Shown piece by piece: positions 15,601 to 29,700 of a stretch of 64,000 nucleotides of DNA. How positions within the stretch are numbered: the first letter of the stretch is position 1; each line of letters begins with the position of its first letter. This DNA is from Dromaius novaehollandiae (Eukaryota; Chordata; Aves; Casuariiformes; Dromaiidae), in assembly GCF_036370855.1 (NCBI RefSeq), contig NC_088132.1:61418841-61482840 (forward strand). Direction: 5' to 3'. Made by a program: the position numbers and the translations under genes. Below the pieces are notes generated by a model. It did not search any database. It had not been told where the DNA came from and saw only the letters and a program-made list of their open reading frames with translations.

Positions 15601-18600
15601 CATTTCTGATATACTCTATAAATTCTCCAAAGACAGCGACCCACTTAAAGCATGTTGCAACTCCGAGTTCAGCTGAGTTTTGTGTATGTGTGGTGAGGAG
15701 TGTTGGAAAAAAGCCTCTACACTTACAAAGCACAAACAGGAAAATGTTGTGCGATCTTGTGGTTAATTTAACGTGTAGTAACTGCTTTGTGTACTCTCAT
15801 GCTATAAAGCCAATTCATAAGTAATGGAATAATCAAATCCCTCCTTCCCAAACAGTTGCACCAAAACCTTCATTTCTTTATCTGGGCCAAGTCATGACCA
15901 GGTTCCCACAAAGTCTTCCGCTAGTGGAGGAACATTATCCTCATGTACAATGAAAATATATAGATAGGTGCCATCTGCATAATATAGAAATTATATCTCC
16001 TATGTCCTTGCCACATTTTCACAGCCAAGTTGACATACTTGAATTAGTACCGTCACAAGAATTCACGTGATGAACAAGCAGTTATCCTTCAAAGGAAAAC
16101 TGTCACTAATTTAGCTAAAGTGTTCATAACCTACTGTATCTAAAGCAAATAACAAACCTAATGAAATTCAGCTTGGACATAGGTTGATCAAAATATAGAA
16201 AATAGGAAGACTGAAAATACTGCCATACTGCTTTATCTCCTCAGTAGTTCCTTGAAGTGGAAACTTCATCAATTTAAAGTCAAAAAAAACTTTGCATCAC
16301 AACTGATTTTCTTAGCAGAAGCTTCATCCATATGTTTGATATACCTGACTCTTTCCATTAGAGATGTACTGCACCTCCAAAGAAATTTTCAAATGGCATT
16401 TCAAGCCAAGATTGAAAGAGAATATAAGAATCCTAATATATTAAAGTACCTAAGAACAAACAGTAAAACACTCAGAACACTTCTGTTTAGTTTCTTTAAA
16501 AGCCACTAAAGGTTAGGATTTAAAAGAAATATTCTGATATTCTGCATTAGCACAGGACTGGCACAAAAGATCTGCTGTTTATGTGTATAAATGAATTTCA
16601 GCATGATGTGAGCCTTTCCATTTTCCAGAAAAACTGGTTAAAATATTTATGGATTTTGAAATAGATGTTCTACTCTACTTGAGAAAGGGGTTGGGGGATG
16701 GAGAAGGGAAATTTCCCTGAATGTTTTGAAGAGTAAAGTAATTTCCTTATCCCATCCTTGCAGAGTTTATAGGTTCTCCTGCCAAGACAGTATTTTCAGA
16801 CCTTTCTGTCAATATATTATTGGACAAGATCGCATAAAAGTAAGTAAGATTAGAGAAGATAAGAATGAACTTCTTTGATCTCTAATGACAACAATTTCAG
16901 TATAAAGAATCCTCCCTTAACACTTTTCAGTCTCTTCCAAGCCACAAGAGCTATAAGGTCGAAGACGTATAGGTGGCCCCTCAGTATCTAGCTTCCATTC
17001 TAGTGTTACATATTCCAATATTTTATGTATCAGACCACATTTTAATACATAACATATAGTACCCTAACAGATGGAGCTCTGGAGATGTTATCGATACACA
17101 CTGGCTAAGTACCCAGCAAAATTTCCAATATGTTGTGCTGATTATATTACATCTAAAAATCAGAACTCGGAGGGCAATGGGAGGAAGGCTAGAGACTGCA
17201 CAGTAGAAGTTTTATGTTCAGAGTAGTCTTGCAAGAGAACATACAATATATCTTAATGCTAGTAAGCATGGAACAGCAAATTAAAAGTATCCAGAAGCTG
17301 AGATTTTTTTTTGTCACAAAATACATTTTCTGTAAAAAAAAATACAGACCATAGATGTCTTAAGTAGTGTCCTGTTTTAAATATAGGCTACACAAAACAC
17401 AATGAATTCAAATGTGAAGTGTTATAACTCTATAGCTGCCATTTTATAGCAATACATTACACAGAATACCTACCTAACCTAATAACTACTTCCATCGGGT
17501 ATGTTAGGTAATCATTATTACCCAGTCTGTTTTCAAACCAAGACAGACAATGTATTTTGAATACATTCCTCTATACCTACCAAAGCAGAAACACGGGAGA
17601 AAAAAATCTACTTTCATGTCACTACTCACTTAGTAATTTTTCTATTACAGTAAGTGATTAAACAGATACTTTTGCATGAAATTAGAATTTTTAAATTTAA
17701 TCTGTTAGATTGTTTAAAATACGTTCGGACACTTACTTTAAAAGGATGGAGAGTAAAACGGTGCATTTCAAGACAGTTAAAATGAAACAACAGAAACTGT
17801 ACCAGTGCTGGTTTATAACCATGCAGGGCTCTTATTTTTAAAAGACTACCGATAGAAATGGAGTGCAATATCGCACACTGAATGTCTGTTTTGAAGTACA
17901 GAATGAATGATTTTGAATAAAATACAAATATTTACAATTAAACTTCCACTGTCAAATGAAATGCAGGTATCACTCTAACGCTTACTTGTATAAATATGTA
18001 GACATTTAAAAGTTCGAAGAAAATTAAATTCAAAATACCAGGCAGCATAATAACAGACTAAACAGATCTAAAAGTACTAAAGCATGCAAAAATACAAGTG
18101 CACGAGAAACACTGCAAGCGTCAAGGCAATTTCATGCAAAAGCCTTTTGTAGTAGTACAATAGTTCTAGAGATATATTTTAATCTGGTTTTGGTCTCATC
18201 TGGCACAATTTTCTTATTTAGATTATTTAACAGATGTTTTTCATTAGTGTAAAACCTGCCACTTTGTGGACTTCAGCATAAAAGACCTTTGTACCCAAAG
18301 TTAAGAAGGGTCATGATAAAAGGGCAACAGATTTGTCTGTAGGATAACCAGCTGCAGCTAAAGATATTAGTTTCACTATGTTCCCCCAAATGAAAACTAG
18401 TAAGTTTAAATACGCTCATCTCTACGTTTAAATGAAATAGATGTCAACTTCACTGGCAATCTCTCTCTCTGTCTCTCCTTGTACTGGATTAATTATACAA
18501 AAAGTGTACTTCTTGAATCAGGCTAGTGCAAAATAATCCAGTAATACTTTCCCACAGGAAAAAGCATACTTGTCAAACACAAAACATTTCAAAGGAGCGT

Positions 18601-18853
18601 GTCAGTTCTGACATAATGCTATCAGATAGTTTCTTAGTAGAATTCAACATGATTTCCTGCCTCGTTGTTAACTTGGCTAATTCCACACTCAATCCAAATG
18701 ACCTCTCCTGATTATATGAAATCAGTGAAACTGGCTTCCCAGTCCTTTCAGTTAAGAAAGTCAAATAGCATTGTGGTCTGAAAAGCCAAATAGCCAGGTA
18801 CCTGTAGGGTGAGGCAATGTTACTGTATAGTCAAAAATGTTTAACAAATTAAT

Positions 18854-18880
18854 GCTGTATACACAAATGTTGTGTACAGC
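18854..18880. repeat. Imperfect hairpin
   Basis: Arms gctgtatacacaa and ttgtgtacagc pair over 11 bp with a 2-base bulge and a 3-base loop. Probably incidental. Confidence 0.6.
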
Positions 18881-20934
18881 AAGATATGAAAATAACAATC
18901 CTAAAATCTGTAGTGTTATGTAATATTTTCACTCTCTCTCATTTCCATTACATTAAATACTGATATTTGGCAAGCTATGACAAACCACAAGTTGTAAACT
19001 CTACCTATTTTGGATTACTGTTTGAACACCACAGACTTACGGCACAGTGCAAAAATATTACTCTGTCACTATGAAATTTTTGATTTCACAATGTTTTATG
19101 CATGCATCAATGGGACACCACTGACATTACACGCTGCTAGAAATAGTCTTATCAAGAGACTGATGAAGCATTCCTCAAGCCACTGATAAACTAAAGGGGA
19201 TGTGAAACAATATATGATAGCAAACAAGCATATTTAAAACCAACAGCATGGACAACCTACGCCTAAGAATTTTCAGAACTGACTGAGATGCTTATTTGCC
19301 TAGTTTTCAGAGGGTGCTTGTTTCTTCCTAAATAAGTACCGAGAGAAATGGAAGTGGTTAATACTACACCAATGTTCTAAAAGGATATATATTCTGATCC
19401 TGCTGATAACTTAGAGGTTAACTAGCCTGAGATTAATTCCAGACAAAACTATAGAAAAATGACATCAAATAAACTGATAAAGGAGAGGAAAATTTAATGT
19501 AAATGACTTCATTACCCTTTATCTTTCTGCAAGTGGAAGTACGACTCATAAATAACTCTATAGCTATGGCATTTAGGAGGCGGTCTAACTGGAATGTTTT
19601 CAGGTACCACAATAAAAAGTCAACAATAGAAAACAGGCCAAAAGAACATCTTCATTAAGTAAGAATTAGGTAACAGAGTTATTGATCAAAACACCTGTCA
19701 GTGAGATACTAACCACGGACTGGAAATATATCTATTCACTCCAGGGAACTCAGCACTAGACCCACTACTAGTGAATGACACAAAAAAAGTTGTAGCTCTC
19801 TGTATATAGCACTAGTAACACTAATAAGAGGCTACTGATCAAAGCCCTTTAAAGAATGTTGAAAAAATGGAACAAAAAACTTGAAAAAAAGTCTTACTGT
19901 GAAAGACTGAAAGACCTCAATAGATATAGCTTACCAAAAAGACAGAAAGGACTCAATTAGAATTCAAGCAGTTGATATAACAGAAAACAGGATACGATAG
20001 TGAACTTCAGAGAAAGGCAGAAGAGAAATATTCATTGGCTGGAACCGAGACAAATTAAAATTAAAAACTAGATGGGAAGGTGTTGGGATAAGTACCAAGG
20101 TATCTAAATCTAAACATGAGAACAAATTAAACTCTGCAGTCAAATACAGACCAAACTGTACTCTCTTGATATCTACAAATTCTGTCTAAATGCCTTTCCT
20201 GAACAATACACTGTAGTGAAACAGTGCGCTCAATACAGGGGTAACTGGGGGTAACTTAATGGCATGAGATATGTAATGAGTAATGAGTATGAGGCATGGG
20301 TAATTTATCTAATGGTCCCATTTGGCTTAAAACACTATTAACAGAATCTCTGAATTTATTATACAAAATATTAGCAGTTCTTTAAGAATAGCAAAGTTAG
20401 TTATTATTCAAGAACTCCAAAGCCACTGTTATTAGTGTACAATTTACATTTGCTGACACCAAACCGAACAGCAAGGAGACATACTGTATTGCTGGACAAT
20501 GCCTGATCAGTTATTTCTGGTTTAAGAAAATGCTAGGAGTACTAGAAATGTAGTTAATAAACATTATTGCACAGAAAAAGTATCACAATTCTATATAGAA
20601 ACAGACACATTTCCCATTCCAAAGTGAGTAAGTACCTGTAAGTATATAGCATTCACAACACACACTACCAACTACTTATAAACACACAAACAGCATTCAC
20701 AAGAAAGTATAAAAGTATTTTCATGAACGCAGCAGCATGAGACTCTGGATTGTATTTAATATACAGAAGCATAAATAAAATAGCAAAATACCTGTACAGG
20801 TGTCTTAAAATTGGAAAAATACAAAAACAAAAAAACCTCCACACAATTAAAGAGCTTCTAGAGTTGTTACTCCAGCCCCCAGCAAAGTCCAGTGGAAAAC
20901 AAATAAATAAATTAGATGACATCAGCATTCAGAT

Positions 20935-21930
20935 TGCAAGGAACCTCAGAATATCATCTGTTCTAGCCTCATGCTCAAAGCACATGACATCCACTGTTCT
21001 CCCCTCATCTACAGATACAGTCATTATATAAAGCAATCAGGTTGGTCAAGCATGATTTACCTTTGCTAAATCCATGCTGACGCGTTCCAATCAACATTTT
21101 CTCCCTTCATGTGCCAGGATTGGCTTCCAAGTGCCACTCCAAGATCTCCTCCACAAGCTTCCCAAGGACCAAAGCAAGGCTGACTGGATTACCTTCTTGC
21201 CTTTTCTGAAGATGGGTGCAGCACCTGCAACATCCTCCCACCACAGAGGAATTCCGCAACATTTCAAAGATGACAGACAGCAGCAATGACATCAGCCAGC
21301 TCTCTCAGCACCCTCAGATGCATCCCATCTGGTCCCATAGATCTGAACGGGTCAAGATTTCTCACATAATTCCTGACTCAGTCCTCTTCCACTACTACTA
21401 ATTCCTCTCTTCTTCGAACCATGCCTCTAGGCACAAAAGCCTAGGAGACGTCATTCAGCAGCAGGCCCATATTTTTCTGTGCTTATTCTTTTACTGTTCA
21501 TGTAGTGGCAGAAGTTCTTCCAGTTGCCTTTGACTTACCTTGCCAATTCCAACTCTAGCTGAGCTTTGGCTTTCCTAACACCCTCTCTGCATGTCCTGAC
21601 ATTTCCATATACCTCCTTTATAGTTTGTCCTCACTTCCGTGTCCTCTACGGACATCAGTCATGAGTTCCTTGTTTAGCTAAGCCAGTCTCTTGACACTTC
21701 AACTCCCCCTCCCCACCCCCAGCTGAGTACTGGAAAGGACCATTCTTCTATTTGGAGGAGACTGCCCTTAAAGACCTGCCAGGATACCACCTACCAGTTC
21801 CTCAAATAAGACAAAGTCTATTCTCTTGATATTCAAGGTCTGTACTCCGCTACTTGCCTTCCTCACTTTGCACAGGAACCACAGATGATAGCAACACAGA
21901 GATAAAGGATTACTACTGTCCTCCTTAATC
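20935..21930 (-). mobile_element. Decayed CR1 LINE fragment, antisense to + strand
   Basis: The + strand reads like the complement of CR1 ORF2 between the endonuclease and the early reverse transcriptase. It has landmarks recalled from avian CR1 copies in the expected order: ggttggtcaagcatgattta, tccatgctgac, a gatgggtgcagc segment, cagccagctctctcagcacc, gatgcatcccatctggtccc, and gccaattccaactctagctgagctttggc. Both ends are approximate. The frame is broken by stops and indels, so it is inactive. It runs in the same direction as CWC27 transcription. The assignment is from memory of the family; the exact subfamily is not determined. Confidence 0.78.
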
Positions 21931-24900
21931 CATTACTAATCTTTTTTGTTTTGTTTTGTTTTTTTTAAAAGCAAACCACTGTTAAAATACAGGCATCTGA
22001 AATTTGGTAGAATAGCCTGCTGGAAGCCCAAATTAGAGAAGTGAATTTCTGAAGGTATATCTATCAGTAAATATGTTTTCTGAAGGATAGTATTTAATAA
22101 ATATACTTTAATCAAAGGACTACATTAGATCACAGATATTTAGGGAAAAAAAAACAATGGGAAATACAAACTCATAGTTGAATTTAAGTAATGTTAACTA
22201 CTCAAAAAGTCAGCATTTCTTCCTCAGCAGTTCAGCTACTCTAGCCACTTACTTCGTATCTCCATTCAATAGCATATCCATCATAGGGAGGCAACTAAAA
22301 TTGTTGATGTACAGTAAAAAAATATTAAACATCCCAAAATACTATCTGTATATAGGTGTGACATTTAGAAATTATCCATAAATAACTTCAGTACTTACAT
22401 AAACGTAGTCATCTCAAGGTAACAAAATATGCTATAACTACTTAGCACTGGAGAAAAACTAAATCTTGTAACTCTAAAGTAAAGAACTTGGGTCAGGCAC
22501 CAAAGCAAACAATCCTACTTGCTCTAAAATCATTGAGATCTTTAATGATAAGAACAGGTAGGAAAAATAATTCTAATCCTATTTAATATTCTCTTCAAAA
22601 AGGTGCCCAGATACATATAGAAATCTTCAGACCCTTCTAGCCAAGACAGTTTAATTTCTTACAGTTCAGCTAACAATTTTTTTGAAGTTTGGAATGTCTA
22701 GAAATATTTCTACCTATTTCTATCCGGTTTTATCATTAATCAATGCATTTATGCAGTAATTTCCTTATTTGTACTCTATTTGCACACTGCATGTCTTGGC
22801 TACAAGGGGCAGTGAAAATTAAAAAATGCTAGTAGCTACAAATGTGCAGCACCTGAGTGCCACCTACAGGATGAAAACAAATGTAAAAGGAATATTTTTT
22901 AATTACTAGGCTAGAAGATTGTTCACTTTGAAGAATTTGGCAGATCACTCCAGCCACTGACATTTTACAAAGTGGATGTAATGCTGATGAATTTGATTCC
23001 TATTACAATGATGGCAAATACTTCCTTTATCTGCATGTATTTTTTCATTTAACCATCTGTTCTATACTTTCAAGTTTAGGTTTAACCTTTCTAAAAGCAA
23101 CAGACCTGTGGAATTTCTCTAACAACTTGCCAGAATAACTGGGAAATTCTTTTTCCTGAGGTTTCCTATCTAATACGAAATTGGAAAGCCTCTCAAATTA
23201 TTTTTTAAAAACATACACAAAAGGTTCAAATACATACTGAAATCACTAAAACTAACTTACTTCATCATTCTGAGCCTCCAAGTATGATTGCATATAGAAG
23301 TGGTGGTGCCTGGGATCTCAGTACCATGAATTTGAGAAGGTGTCTATTGTTTCCATACTGTTTCTCTGAAACAGATGTGCAAACTTGACTTCACAAATGG
23401 ATTTTGTATTAAAAGAAACAAGATACAAATGAATACAGATTTGTTGAAAAAGTTATCCTTGTTAAAAGACATTACTCTAAAAAATATTATTAAAAGTTCA
23501 ATTATTCTATTTGCAGATTTAAATTTCTGATGAGATGAACAATTTTGATAGATATCAGATGTTCCTTGGCCCTCTGACACGTTACTCAACATTCCCCTTC
23601 AAGCTATGCCTAGTGGATCCAACTTTTTGTTTGGTATTCACACCTCCTACACCTATGTCTGCTCTGATCAACACCACTTGGACTACAGTGGGTGGTAAAG
23701 TCCCATGAGAACATTATCAATCATCTCCAGTGCACTTACAAAACAGCTCAGTATTTCAGATAATGAAATGGTCTGCAAATAACAGGCTGCTTATCTTACT
23801 TCATCTCATCAGACCTCAAAGTTAATACCTACTCAGATCAAACAATGCTATGCCTTTGATTTTCATGTCGGAGGATGCCAGACTATCATTTGGAAAGTAA
23901 CAGATTCTAGAAGTTGATGTTACTTGTGATACTAAGTGGTGGCTCCCAGGGCTATGGCTCCCAACTGTATAACTGGATCTAATAAATAAAGCCCTCTTCT
24001 GAGATAAGATAGCCCATAACGCTACTGCTATTGCCCTGTAAGACTGGAATAACCACAAACACACAACACCCACCTTCTGGATGAACTGCCAACAGCTTAT
24101 GGAACACCTACACAAACGTTCCTGAAAATGTGAAAAACACCATGCAAGCTTGGACATAGAATACCTCATGTATTCCAAAGCATATGCTCAGATTTGTGTC
24201 TCCTTCATGCCACAGACTTGCTGTTACACCTTAAGCAAGTTTGGTTCTGGTAGCCATCCCTGAAGAACCCAATGGACAGTTAAAGATTGCTGGGCAGACT
24301 GTTGGACAGAGGGATAGTAAGTATATACAGAGTCAAATGTCCTATTTTAAAGATTTTGTTTGGCTTCCCTATACTTCAGGATACTGTTTCAGAAAAACTT
24401 TCCTTGCAGAATTTTTTTTAATTTCTATGTTCTTCCCCTTCACAATCTGATATAGCTATCTAACACCAATCTTTGTCCAAAGCCCACCATACAAGAACCT
24501 AACCTAGATCATTCCTAATTGTTCACAAATTTGAAAGACTGACACACTTTTATTCAGACTTGCGTCCATGATCAAGGACAGCATGTTGACCCTAAGAAGG
24601 TTATATTTTTTTCCACATAGGAGAGTATTATAAATAACATCAAAAAACATTATATAGGTGCAGGATTAATCTATCACTGAAGACAGAGTATTGAAAAACA
24701 GGAACTGCTTCTTCCCGCAGTTAGAAAACTGCTTCAGTGCAATGTTCCGGCAAGATCTGAGACAGAAAACTACCTGATGTATCCTTGCCCCACACACTGA
24801 CATATGATCATTTTTACTGACACAAGATAAATATTCATGCAGTTTATCACTGGGATTTTCCATGGATCTCAACCCTAGGACTAATAATCAGCTTTTGAGA

Positions 24901-26526
24901 TCTAAGTTACCCATCATCCTCCTTGATTTCAGTTTACTTTGCTGCGGACAGCTGGTCCACAACAGAGATGGCACAGCCACCAACTTCCAAAGCAGCCACA
25001 CAGCACAATATCAAAGATGGCAGAAAGGAGAATCAGCGGACAGATTTTAAAGGATGTTTTGCATATGTCCTCTGAAACAACACCTGGTTATATCTAGCAC
25101 AGCCATCAAGACAAATGTGATTCAAATTATGAGGAGATCAAATATCTTCCCTCTGATAAACATGTTTTACTCACCAGATGTCTCCAGGCCCTTCAAATCC
25201 ACAAAAAAGCAGGACCTTTAAATGTCATATAGTGCAACTCAGGTGCATTTACAGGGAAAAAAAGAACGAGCAACAGAAAGCCAATGCTCAGGAAATCAAG
25301 TCTTATGTACATAACACTACAATTCTAGGAAGAGATGAGATTTACGTATGGGCCAAACAGTAATGGATTACCATTAATTCACAGATCTGACTACACATAT
25401 CTTGTTGACTCCATACAACTTGCCACAGCAGAAAAGTTAGTTGCTTTTAACTAAAAGTGAAATCATATGACAGATAAAATGAATGCTCATTTAAACTACA
25501 GATTTTGTTTACTGTATCTTTTTATGCTGAATGTTTGATGTCAAGTGTTCTTGCTCATTTATTTCCAGCTATTTAAATATACTGTGTCTCCTCTTCTCCT
25601 CTTGTGAACACAAAATTACAAGGAGCTTTGAAATCAGCACTGTCATCTGGACCAGGAAAAGAACTGCCTGGAACCTACTCAGATTTGCTCTAAATACAAA
25701 ACTGCTGTACTCTCCCTGGTGTGCTTTTCAGGTTCGAGTCAGTACTGGAGAAGTTGCAGAAAAGGACACTGAATTTCCTGCTTAAATCCCATAAGTATTT
25801 TACTTGCTGGAGCTGCTCACACTTAAAGTGGTTAATAAAAGTTCTGTTCTTGGCAGTGTTCTCACGGGGGCTTTCACTGTTCCAAAGAAAGGTTAGACAG
25901 CCAGCAATACTTAGGGTTGTATACTAATATTAAAAGATTATCCAAAATAATGCAAATGTTCCTACTTCTCTAAAAGCACTGCCTGCTTTTAAACACAGGC
26001 AACACAGGATTAACCAATATTATCTGACAATGAATGCTCAAAACTTGTAATGATGTTGCTTTTAAAATAGTATCAAATTCTTAAAAAACATCAAATCAAT
26101 ATTCATCAAGTTGCAAATATCAGGGTACTCTGTTCCTTTTCTCTTAATAATCCAATCTGTCTTACAATTGAGATAATGGTTGACTGTCTGCCACAACTGA
26201 CAACAGTCCCTTCTTCAATATGATATAGTTATTATTACTTTTACTAGGTATAAAGCCATAAAAAATGAATAACCTGAAAGGGGTGCAAGTCAGATATGCG
26301 TATTTCTGGTGACTGTAAAATAACAGTTGATTTTGAGTTATGCCTTCTCTTTTCTAATCAACAGTTTGAATTTGTATTTTATCTCAAAGCATATAACACC
26401 ATCACAACAAATGTATCTTCAGATGTCTTAGTCCAAAGCCTTTGCTTCACAGATATTGATACAGAGATATTTTTAATGGAAATTTTGAAATCTCTCTTTA
26501 AAGCATTTAAAGAAAAAGATACTTAC

Positions 26527-26702
26527 CTACGACTAGTTGTTTTCTTTTCTGCCTTAGTTTCCTCCTCTTGAAGTGGCAATTTAGCAGTTTCATTTGTATC
26601 AATTTTCAACTTTTTTGCAATGCGTTCTTTCATTTGAAATCTCTCATTGCTAGTGACTTCACCTTCTACACTATCAGTATCTTCATTATGTTCCTCTTCC
26701 TC
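26527..26702 (-). CDS. CWC27: CWC27 exon 10 (acidic/basic region)
   Basis: 176 nt encoding [20 protein letters not shown], then [20 protein letters not shown] and [18 protein letters not shown], plus two bases of a Ser codon. KERIAKKLK matches the RERIAKKLK of human CWC27. The donor GTAG|GTAAGT is strong. The acceptor is uncertain. The chosen site (ATGAAG|GAG) has a T-rich stretch upstream and gives a length close to human. An alternative CAG at 26730 would start the exon at 26729 and add nine in-frame residues, but it is preceded by an A run. Confidence 0.88.
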
Positions 26703-29700
26703 CTTCATTGATTTAAAATCAGAAAATTGCTGGTTTAGTTTTTTTTTTTTTTTGAGTACAGAATTTTGAATGTGGAAACTTTTTCTTACAAAGATTATCT
26801 TTCAAAAAAAATGTTAAATTCTTTTTTAATTGCATGAAAACAAATCTTTCTAACTAATATCTCCTTATTTGCCTCAGAAGAACACACAAATTAGAAACAC
26901 AGCAATAATTTTTTCATACACAAATTACATCTTTTTTGTATCACTTAGACAACTTCATAAGAAACCCTCCTAGGTCTAAAGAAGACCACATAACAATGTT
27001 GTACCTATCCGATCATTGTTTCTGGATCCTATATTTGATCAAGGCAATACATAAAACACTTCCTTAATTTTCCATTAAAAAAAAAAGTCCTCACTACAAA
27101 TATCCTACTATGAGGTTATTATACAATCATGACAGGATGGAAGAGGTTTCTCTCTCAGTCTCTGGGAAGGAATTTACAAATGCCACATTGATCAAAAGAG
27201 GTTGTGAAAACCTGTAAAAATCAATCATCCCTGCTTGCTACAGAGGTACTATGTTTCCCAGCCTGACAGAGGAAGGCAAAAGGGGATAAACCACCTCAGT
27301 TCAAAGATGATTGGGAGGGAGAAATAAATTATTCCTCTCAACAACAAAACAGCAACCTGAGTGGACCAAGGGATCTAAGTTTGACTCCTGCACATCAAAG
27401 CTTCCCTGAAGAAGGATGTCTGCATGAATCTTCACAGAAAGATGCCCACTCAGACAAAAATCAGATTGCCAGCTCTTTATATTTATTTTGGAGTGGTGCT
27501 AATTAGCCGAAGAGACAGCATACGATGCTAAGTGATGGCAATTTTAACCACATGCAGAGATGTGACAGTCTCAGAAATGGTATTCAAGAGGACTGTACAA
27601 AACTCCAGGAGATAGCCAGGATGTCAACACTTGGAAAGCAACACTCTAAAGAGAATACACACATTTTGGGTGTGACTTGGAGGTGGGAGGAGGATCATGA
27701 TGTCCATGTCCACATATACGAAAAAAAAATACAAGAAAAAAAAAGCAGCAAGAAGCATAATTTGGGAAGGGAGGAAAAAAAAACCCCACAAGAATTGGAT
27801 TTTTAGATATTGACTTTGAGTCACCGTTTAGCAATCTTCAGAGTATCAGGCTTAGATATTAATTTAGACAACAGAGGGCTATTTGAATATCTGAAAAATT
27901 ACTAGTTAAATGTCATTCTCAGAAAGTCTCAGAACCCTTCCAACACATAAATACTCCTGTACAGCAAGAAGTACAATGGAGAAGAGTACCAGAACCTAAA
28001 CTCATACTACGTTTTGTGGCTGGAAACACAACACACAGAAAACAGGCTGGAAACTGACAGTTTTCTTTTCATTTATGCAAGGCAATGGGATAGGTTGGGT
28101 CTTTCCTCTGTTTCCACAGGGCATGGTAGGTGCAGTACATATGCATGGTAGGTGCAGTACCTATGCATGGTAGGTAGATAAGGAAGACAGAATCCTTTTC
28201 AGCATTCGATTTGGGGAATGGGGGTTGTATTCCCAGTCAAAAAAAATACATCCCTGTCCTCTCAACAACAACTCAAAGGGCTATCCCCCAAGACCTATGG
28301 CTTGAGGCAAATACATACTTCAGCTGGCAATTTTATTCTGCGCAATATATGACAACCTCTTTGTAACTAAAATAGTCTCCATGTTTGGTTGTTTGTCCAT
28401 TGTATTACTGCTTGCTTATCCAAATTTCCTGTTTGCCAGAGATGACATTCTCCCTCAATACTATTTTTAGTGAGAGGTACTTACTGAAATTTTGTTTTCT
28501 TGGAAAAATCTTTCCAACAGGATTTTCACTCCTACAAAAATTTCCCCTCAAAAACTGGAGTTTCATTAACAGGGTTTTCTTTAGTACAGATTGTTTTTCC
28601 TTAAACATGGAACATGTTTTCATAAACATTTTTTTTGTCATGGAAGCAGGGTTTAGAAAAGTGGTATTTGTTTCCCCTAAGAATATTTAATTCACACACA
28701 ACAAAAAATAAAGATTTATTTATTTAAAAAATGTTACTGACCTCACTTGAACCCCTTTCTTCACCTGTTGCTTCACTAGAAGAAGAAAAATAATCATTAC
28801 TACTTTGAAGTACTAGAGGAAGATTAGAATAGTATTTAAAATAAACAAAAACACACCAAAAAGCAGTACTTGAATTAAAAATTCTGTTCGGTTACCTACT
28901 TGAAATTTCAGTCAACGCAGTCATTTATACCATGCTCACCTTCATCCTAACAGCATTAGTTAGTAATATTCTCTATCATTTCTAAATAGAAGTGTTTAAA
29001 AATCACAGGATAAAACAATAGGAAAACTCTATGCTGTCACACAGTAGATAAATTCTATTATTAAGCATATCTTGAGCTATCCAGACAAAACAGTGTCTCT
29101 GATAAGATAGAGAATTATTACTATTTTTCTTTTTAACTTTAAACCAAATATCTTGATTCAAGAAAGTATGACTAGGCACATAGATAAAAGACTATAGGGT
29201 AGTTGTGGAAATCAATCTGCATGAAAATGTAGACAATCAAGTACTATGACACTGTATACGTGCAGTATCTTACAAGAATAAGTACCAAAAAAATAAACAA
29301 CAGTAAGATAATTGCGTCAGACAGAATACACAAGTGAGCATGCCATCATGTTTTTGACTACCATTTACATTGGACTGAAGTAAAACAAAACAACCCCCTC
29401 AAACAAACTTAACTCACTCTGCTAGGACAGATGTTTTTGATCTCATATTCAAGCAATCCCTAGCATTTCACTGTAAACATTCTGCATTTAGGGAAGCCTT
29501 TTTTATATACATGCGCTGTCCTGGTAACTAGGCTTACCATCAACATTTTCATTTGTTACACACCTACAGTTTAGCGTACTAGAAAGGAATCTATTTGAAG
29601 ATAATATACTAATGCTAACCTATCTACTGTTAACTGTCACAAACTAATAATAAAGACCCTTGAGGATTTTTCTGTCACCAAAAAAAAAAAAAAAAAATTA

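Larger units (their letters stand above)
1..26526 (-). other. Presumed CWC27 intron 10, gene-poor AT-rich DNA
   Basis: After the exon 10 donor, no downstream CWC27 exon was recognised by eye. The expected next protein segment (EELRKEARQLKREL-like) was not seen on the minus strand. In mammals the last CWC27 exons lie far from the first ten, so these exons probably fall outside the window, but a very short exon could have been missed. Open frames here are short and look like chance. Sub-features are listed separately; otherwise nothing is seen in 1-6540, 7700-20920 and 21930-26526. Confidence 0.7.

Noticed and set aside
17471-17510. 8-bp inverted repeat tacctaac...gttaggta
   Set aside because: Short arms with a 24-nt loop; expected by chance.
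23822-24178. 118-codon minus-strand frame
   Set aside because: No recognisable motif, no matching splice context, and it lies inside the presumed CWC27 intron.
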